NCBI RefSeq assembly: GCF_019880545.1
Contig: NZ_JAINVW010000001.1
Span: forward strand, 434,001 to 498,000
From: Flagellimonas meishanensis
Lineage (GTDB): Bacteria; Bacteroidota; Bacteroidia; Flavobacteriales; Flavobacteriaceae
Direction: 5' to 3'
Length of the DNA stretch: 64,000 nucleotides
Position numbers and translations under genes: made by a program
Notes under the pieces: model-generated
The model's database searches: none
What the model was told of the DNA's origin: nothing
Seen by the model: only the letters and a program-made list of their open reading frames with translations
Part shown: positions 9,201 through 17,331 of the stretch, piece by piece
Layout of the letters: every line of letters starts with the position of its first letter
Numbering within the stretch: the first letter of the stretch is position 1

Positions 9201-9888
9201 CAACATTGTTATTTATGATGATAATGCGGGAGCACCCGGCGCAATCGTTTATGATAGTGGTGCGATAGCTCCTTCCTCGGAACCCAACCAGACCAATCTT
9301 ATTCTAGATCTTCCAGAGGCAGTTGTTCTGCAAGGGGGGACTTATTGGTTGTCTGTATACGTAAATCTTGACTTTTTGCCGAATGCCACCCAATGGTTCT
9401 GGTCCACCCAGGCAGGATTGATCGGCAACGAATCCAGTTTTAGGGATCAAGGGAATCTCTTTGGCATAGGTGCGGTTGATTGGACTCCAAGGTCCGTAGC
9501 TTTTGGTACAGGCCCTGAGGATCAGGTTTTCCAAATTTTTGGAACCGTGGACAATGGCTCAACCCAGGATACCGCTGCCGAAATTGCCCCTTCCGGTGCG
9601 TTTGGCGAGCAGGAATCCCAAAATTTAGCGACTGTGGAGACCAATGTGATCACAGCGGTATGGCCCAACCCTTCTACCAATGAGTTCTATTTTGCCCTAA
9701 AAAACAGTGAGGATCGTAAGGTCACCACCCAGATTTTCAATCTGTTGGGGCAAATGGTCTTTGAAAGTAGTGAGATGAGCAGCAGCGAACCGATTATCTG
9801 GAACGCTTCCAACAGTCCGTCTGGCATCTACTTTGTAAAGATCAGAGGTCAAAACACCAAGGAAGATTTTAAGATCATTAAGAGATAA
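6208..9888 (+). CDS. Large secreted BNR/VPS10-like repeat protein with type IX sorting domain
   Basis: 1226 residues. Residues 1-26 form a Sec signal peptide ending in VQAQ. Residues 130-860 form a beta-propeller region with several Asp-box/BNR-like motifs (STNAGQTW near 165, FNNGRTWF near 226, SQDGSTW near 320, SENAGETW near 740), as in sortilin/VPS10-type or sialidase-like exported proteins. A middle beta-rich segment follows (about 980-1110), then a T9SS type A C-terminal domain (about 1145-1226: WPNPSTNEF, FNLLGQMVF, PSGIYFVKI, ending KIIKR). It should cross the outer membrane by the gliding-linked type IX system and be attached or released. No catalytic residues identify an enzyme activity. 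A 13-bp terminator follows. Confidence 0.85.
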   Translation: MKKSLLTKPLFSFLACFSLIASGVQAQELKRTHDDSHQKGHNLYKQSKIYDSKVGPVGAAPKAPGDRALDRLAYEFRQTQDPFTKKIPENIRLLEAKFSERIDSTDIQLQMSKSYGAEAKKKSYFYFRNRGPFNVGGRTRALALDMQNENTILAGGVSGGLWRSTNAGQTWRRVTRKNQGPSVTSIVQDPRKNRQNIWYYASGERYGNSASAPGAFYQGTGIYKSFNNGRTWFEMRNTTDNDVTSFSSFDLINSLAVHPQTGDVFAATFDGLFRSQNGARSFEEVLPSGFDSQTEVLITPNGTVYATVDIFGGDNAGFYTSQDGSTWTNITPEGIFPAYGRTVMAYDPSDENRIYFFSYDLSSLGEAFLWRYQADATTPEEQWVDLTANLPTSIGGVAGNLNLQGAYNMVIKVHPTNPDLVFLGGTNLYRSTTGFTTPAGFESWIGGYTIFSNSFAVYPNHHPDQHNLVFLPSNPNKAISANDGGVRVTEDITIASEPVSWTSLNNGYITTQPYAIAIDPEGNSQDVVAGFQDNGTWFTNSTSGQDPWEEDFGGDGSYNAIADGGLTRYVSAQFGNVYRFNFDDAGTFISFTRVTPAGASGFDFVAPFVLDPLNDNIMYMPAGDRMWRNNNLDEVPLFSNAPATVNWVAQEQTATPDGSVITGLDVSRFPVANRLYYGTSSGMIFKVENANLDDQGVEDISSGKGLPPGNINQIYVDPNDSDRVFAVFSNYNIKSLFMSENAGETWESISGNLEESTDGTGNGPSVRWFAVNGNSSLYFVGTSTGLYVSYYLNGDRTRWFREPFVVGNVVVPQVRTRKDGFVAAAAHGNGIYNAKFFTFPSPEPNLSVAYLLPDLLLPIGSPDKEVNVKDLFVSTSKRKSISIELTNSNPDLVTAVLRDDIIQLSFAPDTEGSAAIGLIATLGNEQVAEGFTVTLTELPIYEQNDGIVSSSPSQLFPDFGGALAQSADDFIVPAESQWTINSIVAFGGANNSPSLTSANIVIYDDNAGAPGAIVYDSGAIAPSSEPNQTNLILDLPEAVVLQGGTYWLSVYVNLDFLPNATQWFWSTQAGLIGNESSFRDQGNLFGIGAVDWTPRSVAFGTGPEDQVFQIFGTVDNGSTQDTAAEIAPSGAFGEQESQNLATVETNVITAVWPNPSTNEFYFALKNSEDRKVTTQIFNLLGQMVFESSEMSSSEPIIWNASNSPSGIYFVKIRGQNTKEDFKIIKR

Positions 9889-9895
9889 GTTTGAC

Positions 9896-9927
9896 AAAGA
9901 AGGCGCAATAAATTGCGCCTTCTTTTT
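9896..9927 (+). terminator. Strong intrinsic terminator after the T9SS protein gene
   Basis: Perfect 13-bp stem (AAAGAAGGCGCAA) with a TAAA loop and a T run, directly after the stop codon. Confidence 0.9.
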
Positions 9928-9974
9928 ATAATCCAATCCGCCCGTGTTACCGTATATCTGAAAAAGAATGTTTT

Positions 9975-10412
9975 ATGAAACCACTGCTCTTAGTCTTATT
10001 TGTTCTATTTGGAAATTCCTGTAATCAAGAGGATAATACGTCCCCAACGGAAAACCCAATTACGGAAGCTGTTAAAAATGAGAATGGAGGAACCCCTCCT
10101 CCAACAGATCAGCTATTGGGGCCAAACGAAGTTTTACTCAAAATAAGCATTCTTGAGACCACTGACCAGAGCAAGGAAATATGTGGTCTGTCCAAAGAAT
10201 TTATTTTCCATGTCGAAGTGGTCGAGGTTATCAAAACAGGAGGAAGTGTCAATAAGAAGTTTTCCAAAAACGAAAAAATGGATGTTGCCTTCTTGTTTGA
10301 GCCAGAAAGTCTTAATGCCAACATGACCCTTGAGGTAAAAGCAAAGGAAGGGCTGTGCCCCGATACCTCCAATAGCTATTTTACCATTATTGAACACAGA
10401 ATTTTGGAATAG
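9975..10412 (+). CDS. Small predicted lipoprotein, unknown family
   Basis: 145 residues beginning with a hydrophobic signal and a cysteine at residue 16 (LFGNSC), so it is probably a lipoprotein. The mature part starts with a polar Asn/Thr/Pro-rich tail, then a domain with beta-type alternation (NEVLLKISILET, FHVEVVEVIKTG) and two more cysteines, in KEICGLSKEF and EGLCPDTS, which could form a disulfide. I do not recognise a family. It lies between a terminator and the fructokinase gene, whose ATG is 42 bases downstream, so it may or may not share that transcript. Confidence 0.6.
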   Translation: MKPLLLVLFVLFGNSCNQEDNTSPTENPITEAVKNENGGTPPPTDQLLGPNEVLLKISILETTDQSKEICGLSKEFIFHVEVVEVIKTGGSVNKKFSKNEKMDVAFLFEPESLNANMTLEVKAKEGLCPDTSNSYFTIIEHRILE

Positions 10413-10453
10413 CATACATTTTCTCCTTACATTGGATAACCTTTTCTTAATCA

Positions 10454-11404
10454 ATGGCAATGAAGAAGGTTTTCTGTATTGGAGAATTACTGATTGATTT
10501 TGTGGCGGAAAAACAGGGTAGCAACCTAGCTAAGGCTTCCATTTTCACAAAAAAAGCCGGGGGCGCCCCTGCCAATGTGGCCTGTGCGATAGCCAAGCTA
10601 GGTGGTAAAGGTTTTTTCATCGGTTGTGTCGGCAACGACCCTTTTGGCGAGTTCTTGTTGGACACTTTGAGGAAGGAGGGGGTGGATATTTCTCTTGCCC
10701 AGCGCTCCAAAACCTTTACCACATTGGCCTTTGTCTCCTTGGCGGAAGATGGTGAAAGGGATTTTGTGTTCAGTCGAGGGGCAGATAGGGAATTGGAGTA
10801 CGACCCAAACCTTCGCAAAGGTTTTTCCGGGAATATCCTTCATCTTGGAGCCGCAACCGCCTTTTTGGGTGGTGCCTTGGAAAAATCCTATGGCAAATAC
10901 CTTTTTGATGCGTTGACCAAAGACATGTTCATCAGCTTCGACCCCAATTTCAGGAGAGATCTTTGGAAGGGAAATGAACAACAGTTTATCAAAAAATGCA
11001 TGCCGTTCATTGAAAAATCGCATCTCTGTAAGTTCAGTATCGAGGAAGCCCAATTGCTATCCGGCAAGTCGGACCTCAACGAAGCCTGCGATTTTTTACA
11101 TGAGGTGGGTACCAAAATCATCACGGTCACGCTTGGCAAGGAAGGCACTTTTGTCAGTATGGGCGGGCAGCGGGAAACCGTTCCCAGTATTCCGGTAACC
11201 CCTGTGGATACTACTGGTGCCGGAGATGCTTTTATTGGCTGTCTTCTATATCAAATCGGAAATCTTGGTAGTTTCAGCCAAGTTTTTGATGGTTTTGAGT
11301 ATTTCTTAAAAATGGTGCGCACAGCGAACAAGGCAGGAGCCATCACCACGACCAACTACGGGGCCATAAATGCGCTTCCTACCAAATCCCAGCTTCAAGA
11401 TTAA
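10454..11404 (+). CDS. PfkB-family fructokinase
   Basis: 316-residue sugar kinase of the ribokinase/PfkB family. It has the N-terminal GELLIDF and KKAGGAPANVACAIAKLGG substrate-binding block and the C-terminal DTTGAGDAFIGCLL signature with the catalytic Asp near residue 256. The arrangement resembles bacterial fructokinases, which phosphorylate fructose to fructose 6-phosphate. The stop codon is immediately followed by the ATG of an amylosucrase-like gene, so fructose released from sucrose by that enzyme would be channelled to glycolysis. Start at 10454 or at the second ATG (10460). The substrate is inferred from context plus family. Confidence 0.85.
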   Translation: MAMKKVFCIGELLIDFVAEKQGSNLAKASIFTKKAGGAPANVACAIAKLGGKGFFIGCVGNDPFGEFLLDTLRKEGVDISLAQRSKTFTTLAFVSLAEDGERDFVFSRGADRELEYDPNLRKGFSGNILHLGAATAFLGGALEKSYGKYLFDALTKDMFISFDPNFRRDLWKGNEQQFIKKCMPFIEKSHLCKFSIEEAQLLSGKSDLNEACDFLHEVGTKIITVTLGKEGTFVSMGGQRETVPSIPVTPVDTTGAGDAFIGCLLYQIGNLGSFSQVFDGFEYFLKMVRTANKAGAITTTNYGAINALPTKSQLQD

Positions 11405-13333
11405 ATGAACCAGGCACATATACACAGATTGCTTTCATCAAAATTGAAGGAAAAAGACCCGACCGCACTATTCAATCTGCGATTGGCGACCAACTTGGGG
11501 CTTTTGCAACATTTATTTTTTTCGCTCTATCCAGAGGAATCTCACCTGGATGACTTCAACAGATTGATTGATTTGTTTCCCAAATTGTTTGCCACGCGGC
11601 CCGATGAGCTGAAACGGCTGGACCTTGCCAGGTTGCAGGAAGGCAGTTGGTTTTTATCCGAAAAGATGGTAGGCATGCAATTGTATGTGGAAAATTTTAA
11701 TGAAGATCTGAAAGGGCTTCAGAAAAAAATTCCCTATTTCAAGGAGTTGGGTGTCAATTTTTTGCACTTGATGCCAATTACCACTCGTCCAAAAGGCGAA
11801 AATGATGGTGGCTATGCAGTGAACAGCTATGATAAGGTGGATCCCAAGTACGGCTCCAAAAAAGACCTTTTGGACCTAACATCCATGCTACGAGAAGAGC
11901 ACATACACCTGATGCTGGATTTCGTGGTGAACCATACCTCGGATGAATTCCCTTGGGCCAAAAAAGCCAAGCAGGGCGACAAAAAATACCAGCAGTACTA
12001 TTACACGTTTGAGGATAATACCATTCCCAACGAATTTGAAAAGACACTTCCAGAGGTGTTCCCCGAGACTTCTCCAGGCAACTTCACCTACATTCCTGAA
12101 ATGGAAAAATGGGTAATGACGGTGTTCAACAGTTATCAGTGGGACTTGAATTATACCAACCCCACGGTGTTTTTGGAAATGCTTGCCAATTTGACGAAAA
12201 TGATCAATCTTGGAGTGGACGTTGTCCGGTTTGATGCCTTGGCCTTCCTTTGGAAAAAAATGGGGACCATTTCACAAAATCTGCCCGAGGCACATTCGCT
12301 GATCAGCCTCTTTCGCATGTGCCTGCAAGTGATAGCCCCAGGAACTATTTTTCTTGCCGAAGCCATTGTTGCACCCACGCAAATAATCAAATATTTTGGG
12401 GAGGGACCTACCGAGGGGAATGAATGCGAGATAGCTTACAATGCTTCTTTAATGGCCTTGCTTTGGAATTCCATTGCCACCACAAAAACGGGCCTGCTCT
12501 ACAAAAGTCTGTCCAACGTACCCCCAAAGCCCAACGATTGTACCTGGATCAACTATATCCGTTGCCATGATGATATCGGTTTGGGGTATGAAGACCATTT
12601 CATCCGGGAAATGGGCTGGGACCCCCAACAGCATCGAAAATTTCTGTTGGATTATTACTGTCAACGCTTGGATTGGTCCCCTGCCATGGGCCTGATGTTC
12701 ATGTACAATCCCAAAACAGGTGATGGCCGGATCACTGGAAGCGCTGCCTCACTTTTGGGTCTGGAAAAGGGATTGAAACAGAAAAACAATACTCTGGTAG
12801 AGAAATCGGTGGACAAGATCATACTGCTTCATGGCATCATTTTGGCATATGGGGGAATTCCCATGATATATGCGGGTGATGAATTTGGAACGCTCAACGA
12901 TTATTCCTTTCTCGATGATGATGCCAAAAAAGAGGACAGCCGTTGGGTGAACCGGCCAAAACAGGATTGGGCAGTCATTGCATCTTTGGGCATTGGGGAA
13001 ACTCCCCAATCCAAAATATTCCATACCCTAAAAAAATTGATTGCCATCCGAAAAGAAAATCCGATTCTTGCAGACAAAAGCCTTCCGGTATTGTACCACA
13101 CCGGGAACGACCATATTCTTGTTTTTGAAAGAAAAGCCGAGGGCAACGAAGGGCTTATCGTAATTTGCAACTTTGATGGGAAGCCTCAGGTAATAGAACC
13201 CAGTTGGATCAAAAAGCTTGGGTATTTCACCAAAGGAGATCCATTAGATCTGGTTTCGGGTAAAAAAATCGCTGCAAACAGTGGATTGCTTGAGTTGTTG
13301 CCCTACCAAATGCTCTGGCTGAAAAAATCCTAG
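11405..13333 (+). CDS. Amylosucrase-like GH13 sucrose-cleaving enzyme
   Basis: 642-residue alpha-amylase-superfamily enzyme of the amylosucrase/sucrose hydrolase subfamily (GH13_4). Amylosucrase converts sucrose to fructose plus an alpha-1,4-glucan; close relatives only hydrolyse sucrose. The nucleophile is D277 in VVRFDALAFLWKKMGT, the acid/base E319 in FLAEAIV, and the transition-state pair H388/D389 in RCHDDIG; the flanking text is very similar to known amylosucrases. There is no signal peptide, so it acts in the cytosol. It starts one base after the fructokinase stop, forming a two-gene sucrose module. Its 3' end overlaps the convergent AlbA_2 gene by 4 bases. Glucan synthesis versus hydrolysis cannot be decided here. 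Confidence 0.88.
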   Translation: MNQAHIHRLLSSKLKEKDPTALFNLRLATNLGLLQHLFFSLYPEESHLDDFNRLIDLFPKLFATRPDELKRLDLARLQEGSWFLSEKMVGMQLYVENFNEDLKGLQKKIPYFKELGVNFLHLMPITTRPKGENDGGYAVNSYDKVDPKYGSKKDLLDLTSMLREEHIHLMLDFVVNHTSDEFPWAKKAKQGDKKYQQYYYTFEDNTIPNEFEKTLPEVFPETSPGNFTYIPEMEKWVMTVFNSYQWDLNYTNPTVFLEMLANLTKMINLGVDVVRFDALAFLWKKMGTISQNLPEAHSLISLFRMCLQVIAPGTIFLAEAIVAPTQIIKYFGEGPTEGNECEIAYNASLMALLWNSIATTKTGLLYKSLSNVPPKPNDCTWINYIRCHDDIGLGYEDHFIREMGWDPQQHRKFLLDYYCQRLDWSPAMGLMFMYNPKTGDGRITGSAASLLGLEKGLKQKNNTLVEKSVDKIILLHGIILAYGGIPMIYAGDEFGTLNDYSFLDDDAKKEDSRWVNRPKQDWAVIASLGIGETPQSKIFHTLKKLIAIRKENPILADKSLPVLYHTGNDHILVFERKAEGNEGLIVICNFDGKPQVIEPSWIKKLGYFTKGDPLDLVSGKKIAANSGLLELLPYQMLWLKKS

Positions 13334-14466
13334 CTATACCTCACCTTTCTTAGTATGCGCTGGGATTCTTTAAGGGACTGATATATGCCACTATCATATT
13401 GCTTCAACAGGGGTCGGGCCCAATCCATTTTTTCCTTGGCCTCTTCAAAACCATTCAAATAGCAAATAAGATAAGTGGCAGGTAAATGGGAAAGGTCATC
13501 ATATTCCGAATCTGTGAGCACGATTTGTTTTTCAATCTTTTGAAGCAACGCATTGTTTGTATTGAAGACATGGTGCAGCGTTTTCTTGTCATACTGGGGC
13601 GGCTCAAACAGCAATTCACTGTTGATGGAGTACTTCCCATTTTCCGAAAAGATGATCATCACCTTTTCCAAGGGATAATATTTTTGCTGGGATCCCAAGC
13701 CCAGTTGCACAAATTCCAGGATGCTAAAAGTATCATCGTTATACGAAATGGTAACTTCATCCAAAGCGGAATAAAAAAGCTTGACCTGCTCGTTGATAAG
13801 TTCAATGTCCACCCGAGAATAATAAATTTTGGTCTTGGTCTTCTTTTTGATCCCTGCCCAGCAGACCACGAACTGTTCTTTAAAAACTTTATAGTCGCTG
13901 GTTAGGTCGGGGTGCCTGTTGTTCATGAAGTTGATCACGGCATCCAGGGTAAGTTCGATGTTGTTCCGCGCATGCTGCTCAATGGTGGCCACAATCTGGG
14001 AATTGATGTCCTTTAACTCAATCCCATAAGCTTTGGGAAGACTGATGCTCCCCTCCCTAAAAAAAACGGCCCCGCCGTAATATTTCCAGATGTTCTTGCG
14101 CAGCGCGCAAACCCTGCCATTGGAACGTATGGTCACCAAACCGACCACCTTGCCCTCTGGCAAATGCGGAAATGGGATATTTTCATAGGAAATTAGCGGT
14201 GGATTGTCCAAATAGGCATTGACAAGGTTTTGGATCTTGCTGTCATCAAAAAAATCTACCCCCACAATCTCATTGTCCTCGTCCTCAACCCCGATCACGA
14301 TAAAGGAATTGTTCTTGGGGTTACTGTTGGCCAAGGCACAAACGTGCTTTAGAAACTTTGCCTTGCCTTCCTTTTCACCAATGGAAATAAATCGCTTTTT
14401 ATCGTAGAAGCTGTTTTCATCATTATGCGCCAGTAAGTTTTTTACCAAAAGGCGTTTGTTGATCAT
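13330..14466 (-). CDS. AlbA_2 (Schlafen-like) ATP-binding domain protein
   Basis: 378 residues. The N-terminal third holds an AlbA_2/Schlafen-type putative ATP- or nucleic-acid-binding domain: E34-K-A-K-F-L-K-H-V-C-A-L-A-N, then NSFIVIGVEDEDNEIVGVD and a following VGLVTIRSNGRVCAL strand. The C-terminal two thirds are mixed alpha/beta with no domain I can name. Proteins of this layout are common in Flavobacteria and are often annotated only as ATP-binding protein. Some AlbA_2 proteins are transcription regulators or defence-linked, but nothing here supports defence. It follows the SDR gene with a 4-base overlap and is the last gene of a three-gene minus-strand operon. Confidence 0.75.
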   Translation of the reverse strand: MINKRLLVKNLLAHNDENSFYDKKRFISIGEKEGKAKFLKHVCALANSNPKNNSFIVIGVEDEDNEIVGVDFFDDSKIQNLVNAYLDNPPLISYENIPFPHLPEGKVVGLVTIRSNGRVCALRKNIWKYYGGAVFFREGSISLPKAYGIELKDINSQIVATIEQHARNNIELTLDAVINFMNNRHPDLTSDYKVFKEQFVVCWAGIKKKTKTKIYYSRVDIELINEQVKLFYSALDEVTISYNDDTFSILEFVQLGLGSQQKYYPLEKVMIIFSENGKYSINSELLFEPPQYDKKTLHHVFNTNNALLQKIEKQIVLTDSEYDDLSHLPATYLICYLNGFEEAKEKMDWARPLLKQYDSGIYQSLKESQRILRKVRYS

Positions 14467-15218
14467 AACTCCTTCTTCACAATGGTGCTGCTGGCTTGGG
14501 CCGTTGGCATTACCACCAAATCGGCAATGTTAACGTGGTAAGGTCTTGTGACAACGAAGTGGATTATTTCAGCTATATCCTCCGGTTTCAGGGGTTTGTA
14601 TCCCTGATACACTTTTTCCGCCTTGTCGGCATCTCCCTTGAATCGAACTTCACTGAACTCCGTTTCCACCAGACCTGGGTTCACTGCACCCACCCGGATT
14701 CCGTGGGCGTTAAGATCAATCCGCATGGCCTGGTTTATGGCATCCACTGCATATTTGCTGGCACAGTACACATTCCCTTTCGGATACACCTCTTTCCCGG
14801 CCGTGGAGCCTATATTGATGATGTGTCCCGATTTTCGCCCAACCATTTGGGGTAAGACCGCCTTGGACACATAAAGCAATCCTTTTACATTGATGTCGAG
14901 CATGGCATCCCAATCATCCGGATTGCCTTGGTCAATAAGGTCCAGGCCATGGGCATTTCCTGCATTGTTGATCAATATATCGATACGGGAAAATTCTTTC
15001 GGCAGATCCTTTATCCCTGCAAAAACCGCTTCTCGGTCCCGAACATCAAATTGTAGGGTATGAATGCCAGTGTTCAAGCCCAACGTGTTTTGTAGCTCAT
15101 CCAGGCGTTCAGACCTTCTTCCGCATAGCACCAAATTGTATCCCCGAGAAGCAAAAAGTGTCGCGGTCGCTTTGCCAATGCCGCTTGTGGCACCCGTTAT
15201 CAATACCGTCTTCTTCAT
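14463..15218 (-). CDS. SDR oxidoreductase, YdfG-like
   Basis: 251-residue classical short-chain dehydrogenase. Cofactor motif GATSGIGKATA at residue 8, an arginine pair at 38-39 after the second strand (CGRRSERL) that favours NADP, NNAG near 86, and the catalytic Tyr/Lys in YCASKYAVD near 152-156. Similarity of pattern to YdfG suggests an NADP-dependent 3-hydroxy acid (serine/allo-threonine-like) dehydrogenase, though substrates of SDRs are hard to predict. It sits 11 bases downstream of the aldo/keto reductase gene and overlaps the following gene by 4 bases. Confidence 0.85.
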   Translation of the reverse strand: MKKTVLITGATSGIGKATATLFASRGYNLVLCGRRSERLDELQNTLGLNTGIHTLQFDVRDREAVFAGIKDLPKEFSRIDILINNAGNAHGLDLIDQGNPDDWDAMLDINVKGLLYVSKAVLPQMVGRKSGHIINIGSTAGKEVYPKGNVYCASKYAVDAINQAMRIDLNAHGIRVGAVNPGLVETEFSEVRFKGDADKAEKVYQGYKPLKPEDIAEIIHFVVTRPYHVNIADLVVMPTAQASSTIVKKEL

Positions 15219-15229
15219 GTTGTTTTTAT

Positions 15230-16102
15230 TTAGGGTACTTGATGGCCTTGGCTGGCTTCCAGTAGCGCAAACCAGTCTTGAAGTTCCAAATCCACCTCAG
15301 CGGCCTTAACGGCCAACATTATTCTTTCCTTGTCCGTGGTCCCGATAACAGGATGGACATTTGCGGGATGTTTTATGATCCATGCCAATAGCAATTGGCT
15401 TTCATCCAAACCATATTTTCCCATTAAAAGGTCCATCACTTTCTTTATTCGTTTGGTCTGTTCGGTAGTTTCCCGAAAAAAACTTCCCAAGGGACTCCAC
15501 GCCATCGCCATCCTATTGTTGGTGATACAATCATCAAAAGTTCCATCGTACATTGGACCTTCATGGGTCAATGAAAACTCTACTTGATTGCAGGAAATCG
15601 GAAGTGCCTTTTCGAGCATAGCGATCTGGGATGGGGTGAAATTGGAAACTCCAAATTTCTTGATTTTTCCCTTTTTCAATAACTGGAATGCGGCTTCCGC
15701 AATCTCTTCAGGTTCCATCAATGGGCTTGGTCTGTGCAAAAGCAGTAGATCCAGATACTCCGTACGCAACTTTTTCAGAGACTCCTCGGCGGACCAAACA
15801 ATATAGTCTTTGTCGTACTGGTAATGATTTAGCTGATTTTGCCTTCCACGTGTCATTTGTATGCCGCATTTGGATATCAATTGTACATCCGATCTAGAAA
15901 TGCCGCTTTGGGCAAAGGCTTTTCCAAAATCCGCCTCCGTACCATAATCCCCATAAATATCCGCATGGTCAAATGTGGTCAACCCAAGGTCAAGGCAATG
16001 GTTGATCACCCCTGTCATTTGACTGGTGGAAAGTTTTTTGCCCCAACTTCCCCACGTCATGCATCCAGAAATAATTCTGGAATAAGTATTGCTTGCTTCC
16101 AT
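15230..16102 (-). CDS. Aldo/keto reductase, YdhF-like
   Basis: 290-residue (alpha/beta)8 NADPH-dependent reductase. The catalytic tetrad can be read as D45, Y50, K78 and H123 (TTFDHADIYG, LISKCG, LLLHRPS). C-terminal cofactor residues appear in HPVIGTTDKERI. It is the first gene of a minus-strand operon with an SDR and an AlbA_2 protein. The 158-base divergent gap to moxR is AT-rich and must contain promoters for both directions, but I see only a 7/8 match to the -7 consensus (TCATTTTG at 16204) on the moxR side. Physiological substrate unknown. Confidence 0.88.
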   Translation of the reverse strand: MEASNTYSRIISGCMTWGSWGKKLSTSQMTGVINHCLDLGLTTFDHADIYGDYGTEADFGKAFAQSGISRSDVQLISKCGIQMTRGRQNQLNHYQYDKDYIVWSAEESLKKLRTEYLDLLLLHRPSPLMEPEEIAEAAFQLLKKGKIKKFGVSNFTPSQIAMLEKALPISCNQVEFSLTHEGPMYDGTFDDCITNNRMAMAWSPLGSFFRETTEQTKRIKKVMDLLMGKYGLDESQLLLAWIIKHPANVHPVIGTTDKERIMLAVKAAEVDLELQDWFALLEASQGHQVP

Positions 16103-16260
16103 ATCTGCTGAATGTATAAAATTAAACCCTTAAAACCTTCATAAAACTAGGGGTTTCCCGTTTTTTTTAACCATTAATTAACAGATGGATTTTAAATAAA
16201 TTTTCATTTTGCACTGCTTATCAATATGATATATAATTACACATAACAATAAAAGTTTAG

Positions 16261-17262
16261 ATGGAAGAAAACACTACTATTGATATTAGTGCGGTGAATG
16301 AAAAAATTGCTCAGGAAAGTGCTTTTATTGATTTGCTCGTTACTGAGATGAACAAGGCCATAGTAGGCCAGAGACACATGGTGGAACGGCTACTGATCGG
16401 ATTGCTCGGCCAGGGCCATATTCTTTTGGAGGGCGTGCCCGGCCTTGCAAAGACCTTGGCCATAAATACCTTGGCAAAAGCCGTTAAAGGTACTTTCAGC
16501 AGAATACAGTTTACGCCCGACCTGCTACCGGCAGACGTGGTGGGAACAATGATCTACAACATGAAGGAAAATGATTTTTCCATAAAAAAGGGGCCTATTT
16601 TTGCCAATTTTGTGCTTGCGGATGAGATTAACCGGGCCCCGGCAAAGGTCCAATCCGCACTTTTGGAAGCCATGCAGGAAAAGCAGGTGACCATAGGCGA
16701 TGAAACCTTTAAACTGGATGCTCCCTTTTTGGTAATGGCCACCCAAAACCCCGTGGAGCAGGAAGGCACCTACCCGCTTCCCGAGGCACAGGTCGATCGT
16801 TTTATGCTGAAAACCGTAATAGACTACCCCAAACTCAATGAGGAACAACTGATCATCCGCCAAAACCTTATGGGCGCAACCGAGGCCATTAAGCCCGTAG
16901 TGAGCATAAAACAGATTTTGAGTGCCCAGCAAGCAGTTCGGGAGGTCTATATGGATGAGAAAATTGAAAAATATATCCTAGACCTGGTCTTTGCTACCCG
17001 ATATCCTGAAAAGTACAATCTGGAGAACCTTAAACCGCTCATCAGCTTTGGGGCATCCCCCAGGGGAAGCATCAATCTGGCCAATGCCTCAAAATGCTAC
17101 GCATTCATAAAAAGAAGGGGGTATGTGGTTCCCGAAGATGTAAGGGCCGTGGTCCACGATGTGCTGCGGCACAGAATCGGAATCACCTATGAGGCCGAAG
17201 CGGAAAACATCACTTCCGAGGAAATCATCAACAAGATTGTAAACGAGGTTGAAGTACCGTAA
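16261..17262 (+). CDS. MoxR-family AAA+ ATPase, first gene of the bat operon
   Basis: 333 residues. MoxR AAA+ chaperone-like ATPase with Walker A GVPGLAKT at 58-65, Walker B FVLADEINRAP near 122, sensor motif MATQNPVEQEGTYPLPEAQVDRF and a C-terminal AAA lid. MoxR proteins work with VWA-domain partners, probably as metal-ion insertion or assembly chaperones. It heads an eight-gene plus-strand run (moxR, DUF58, large membrane protein, batA, batB, batC, batD, batE) that in Bacteroidota is linked to stress or oxygen tolerance. Gaps after it are short and the downstream genes mostly overlap, so one operon is likely. Confidence 0.92.
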   Translation: MEENTTIDISAVNEKIAQESAFIDLLVTEMNKAIVGQRHMVERLLIGLLGQGHILLEGVPGLAKTLAINTLAKAVKGTFSRIQFTPDLLPADVVGTMIYNMKENDFSIKKGPIFANFVLADEINRAPAKVQSALLEAMQEKQVTIGDETFKLDAPFLVMATQNPVEQEGTYPLPEAQVDRFMLKTVIDYPKLNEEQLIIRQNLMGATEAIKPVVSIKQILSAQQAVREVYMDEKIEKYILDLVFATRYPEKYNLENLKPLISFGASPRGSINLANASKCYAFIKRRGYVVPEDVRAVVHDVLRHRIGITYEAEAENITSEEIINKIVNEVEVP

Positions 17263-17331
17263 CGGTTCAATCTTTCGCGTTCTAAGTGCCACCACTTTAT
17301 TTGAACCTGAAAACCTGATTGTTTGAACCCA

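Noticed and set aside
13330..16102. Defence island reading of the AlbA_2 gene
   Set aside because: Its operon partners are ordinary oxidoreductases and there are no nucleases, toxins or mobile genes nearby.
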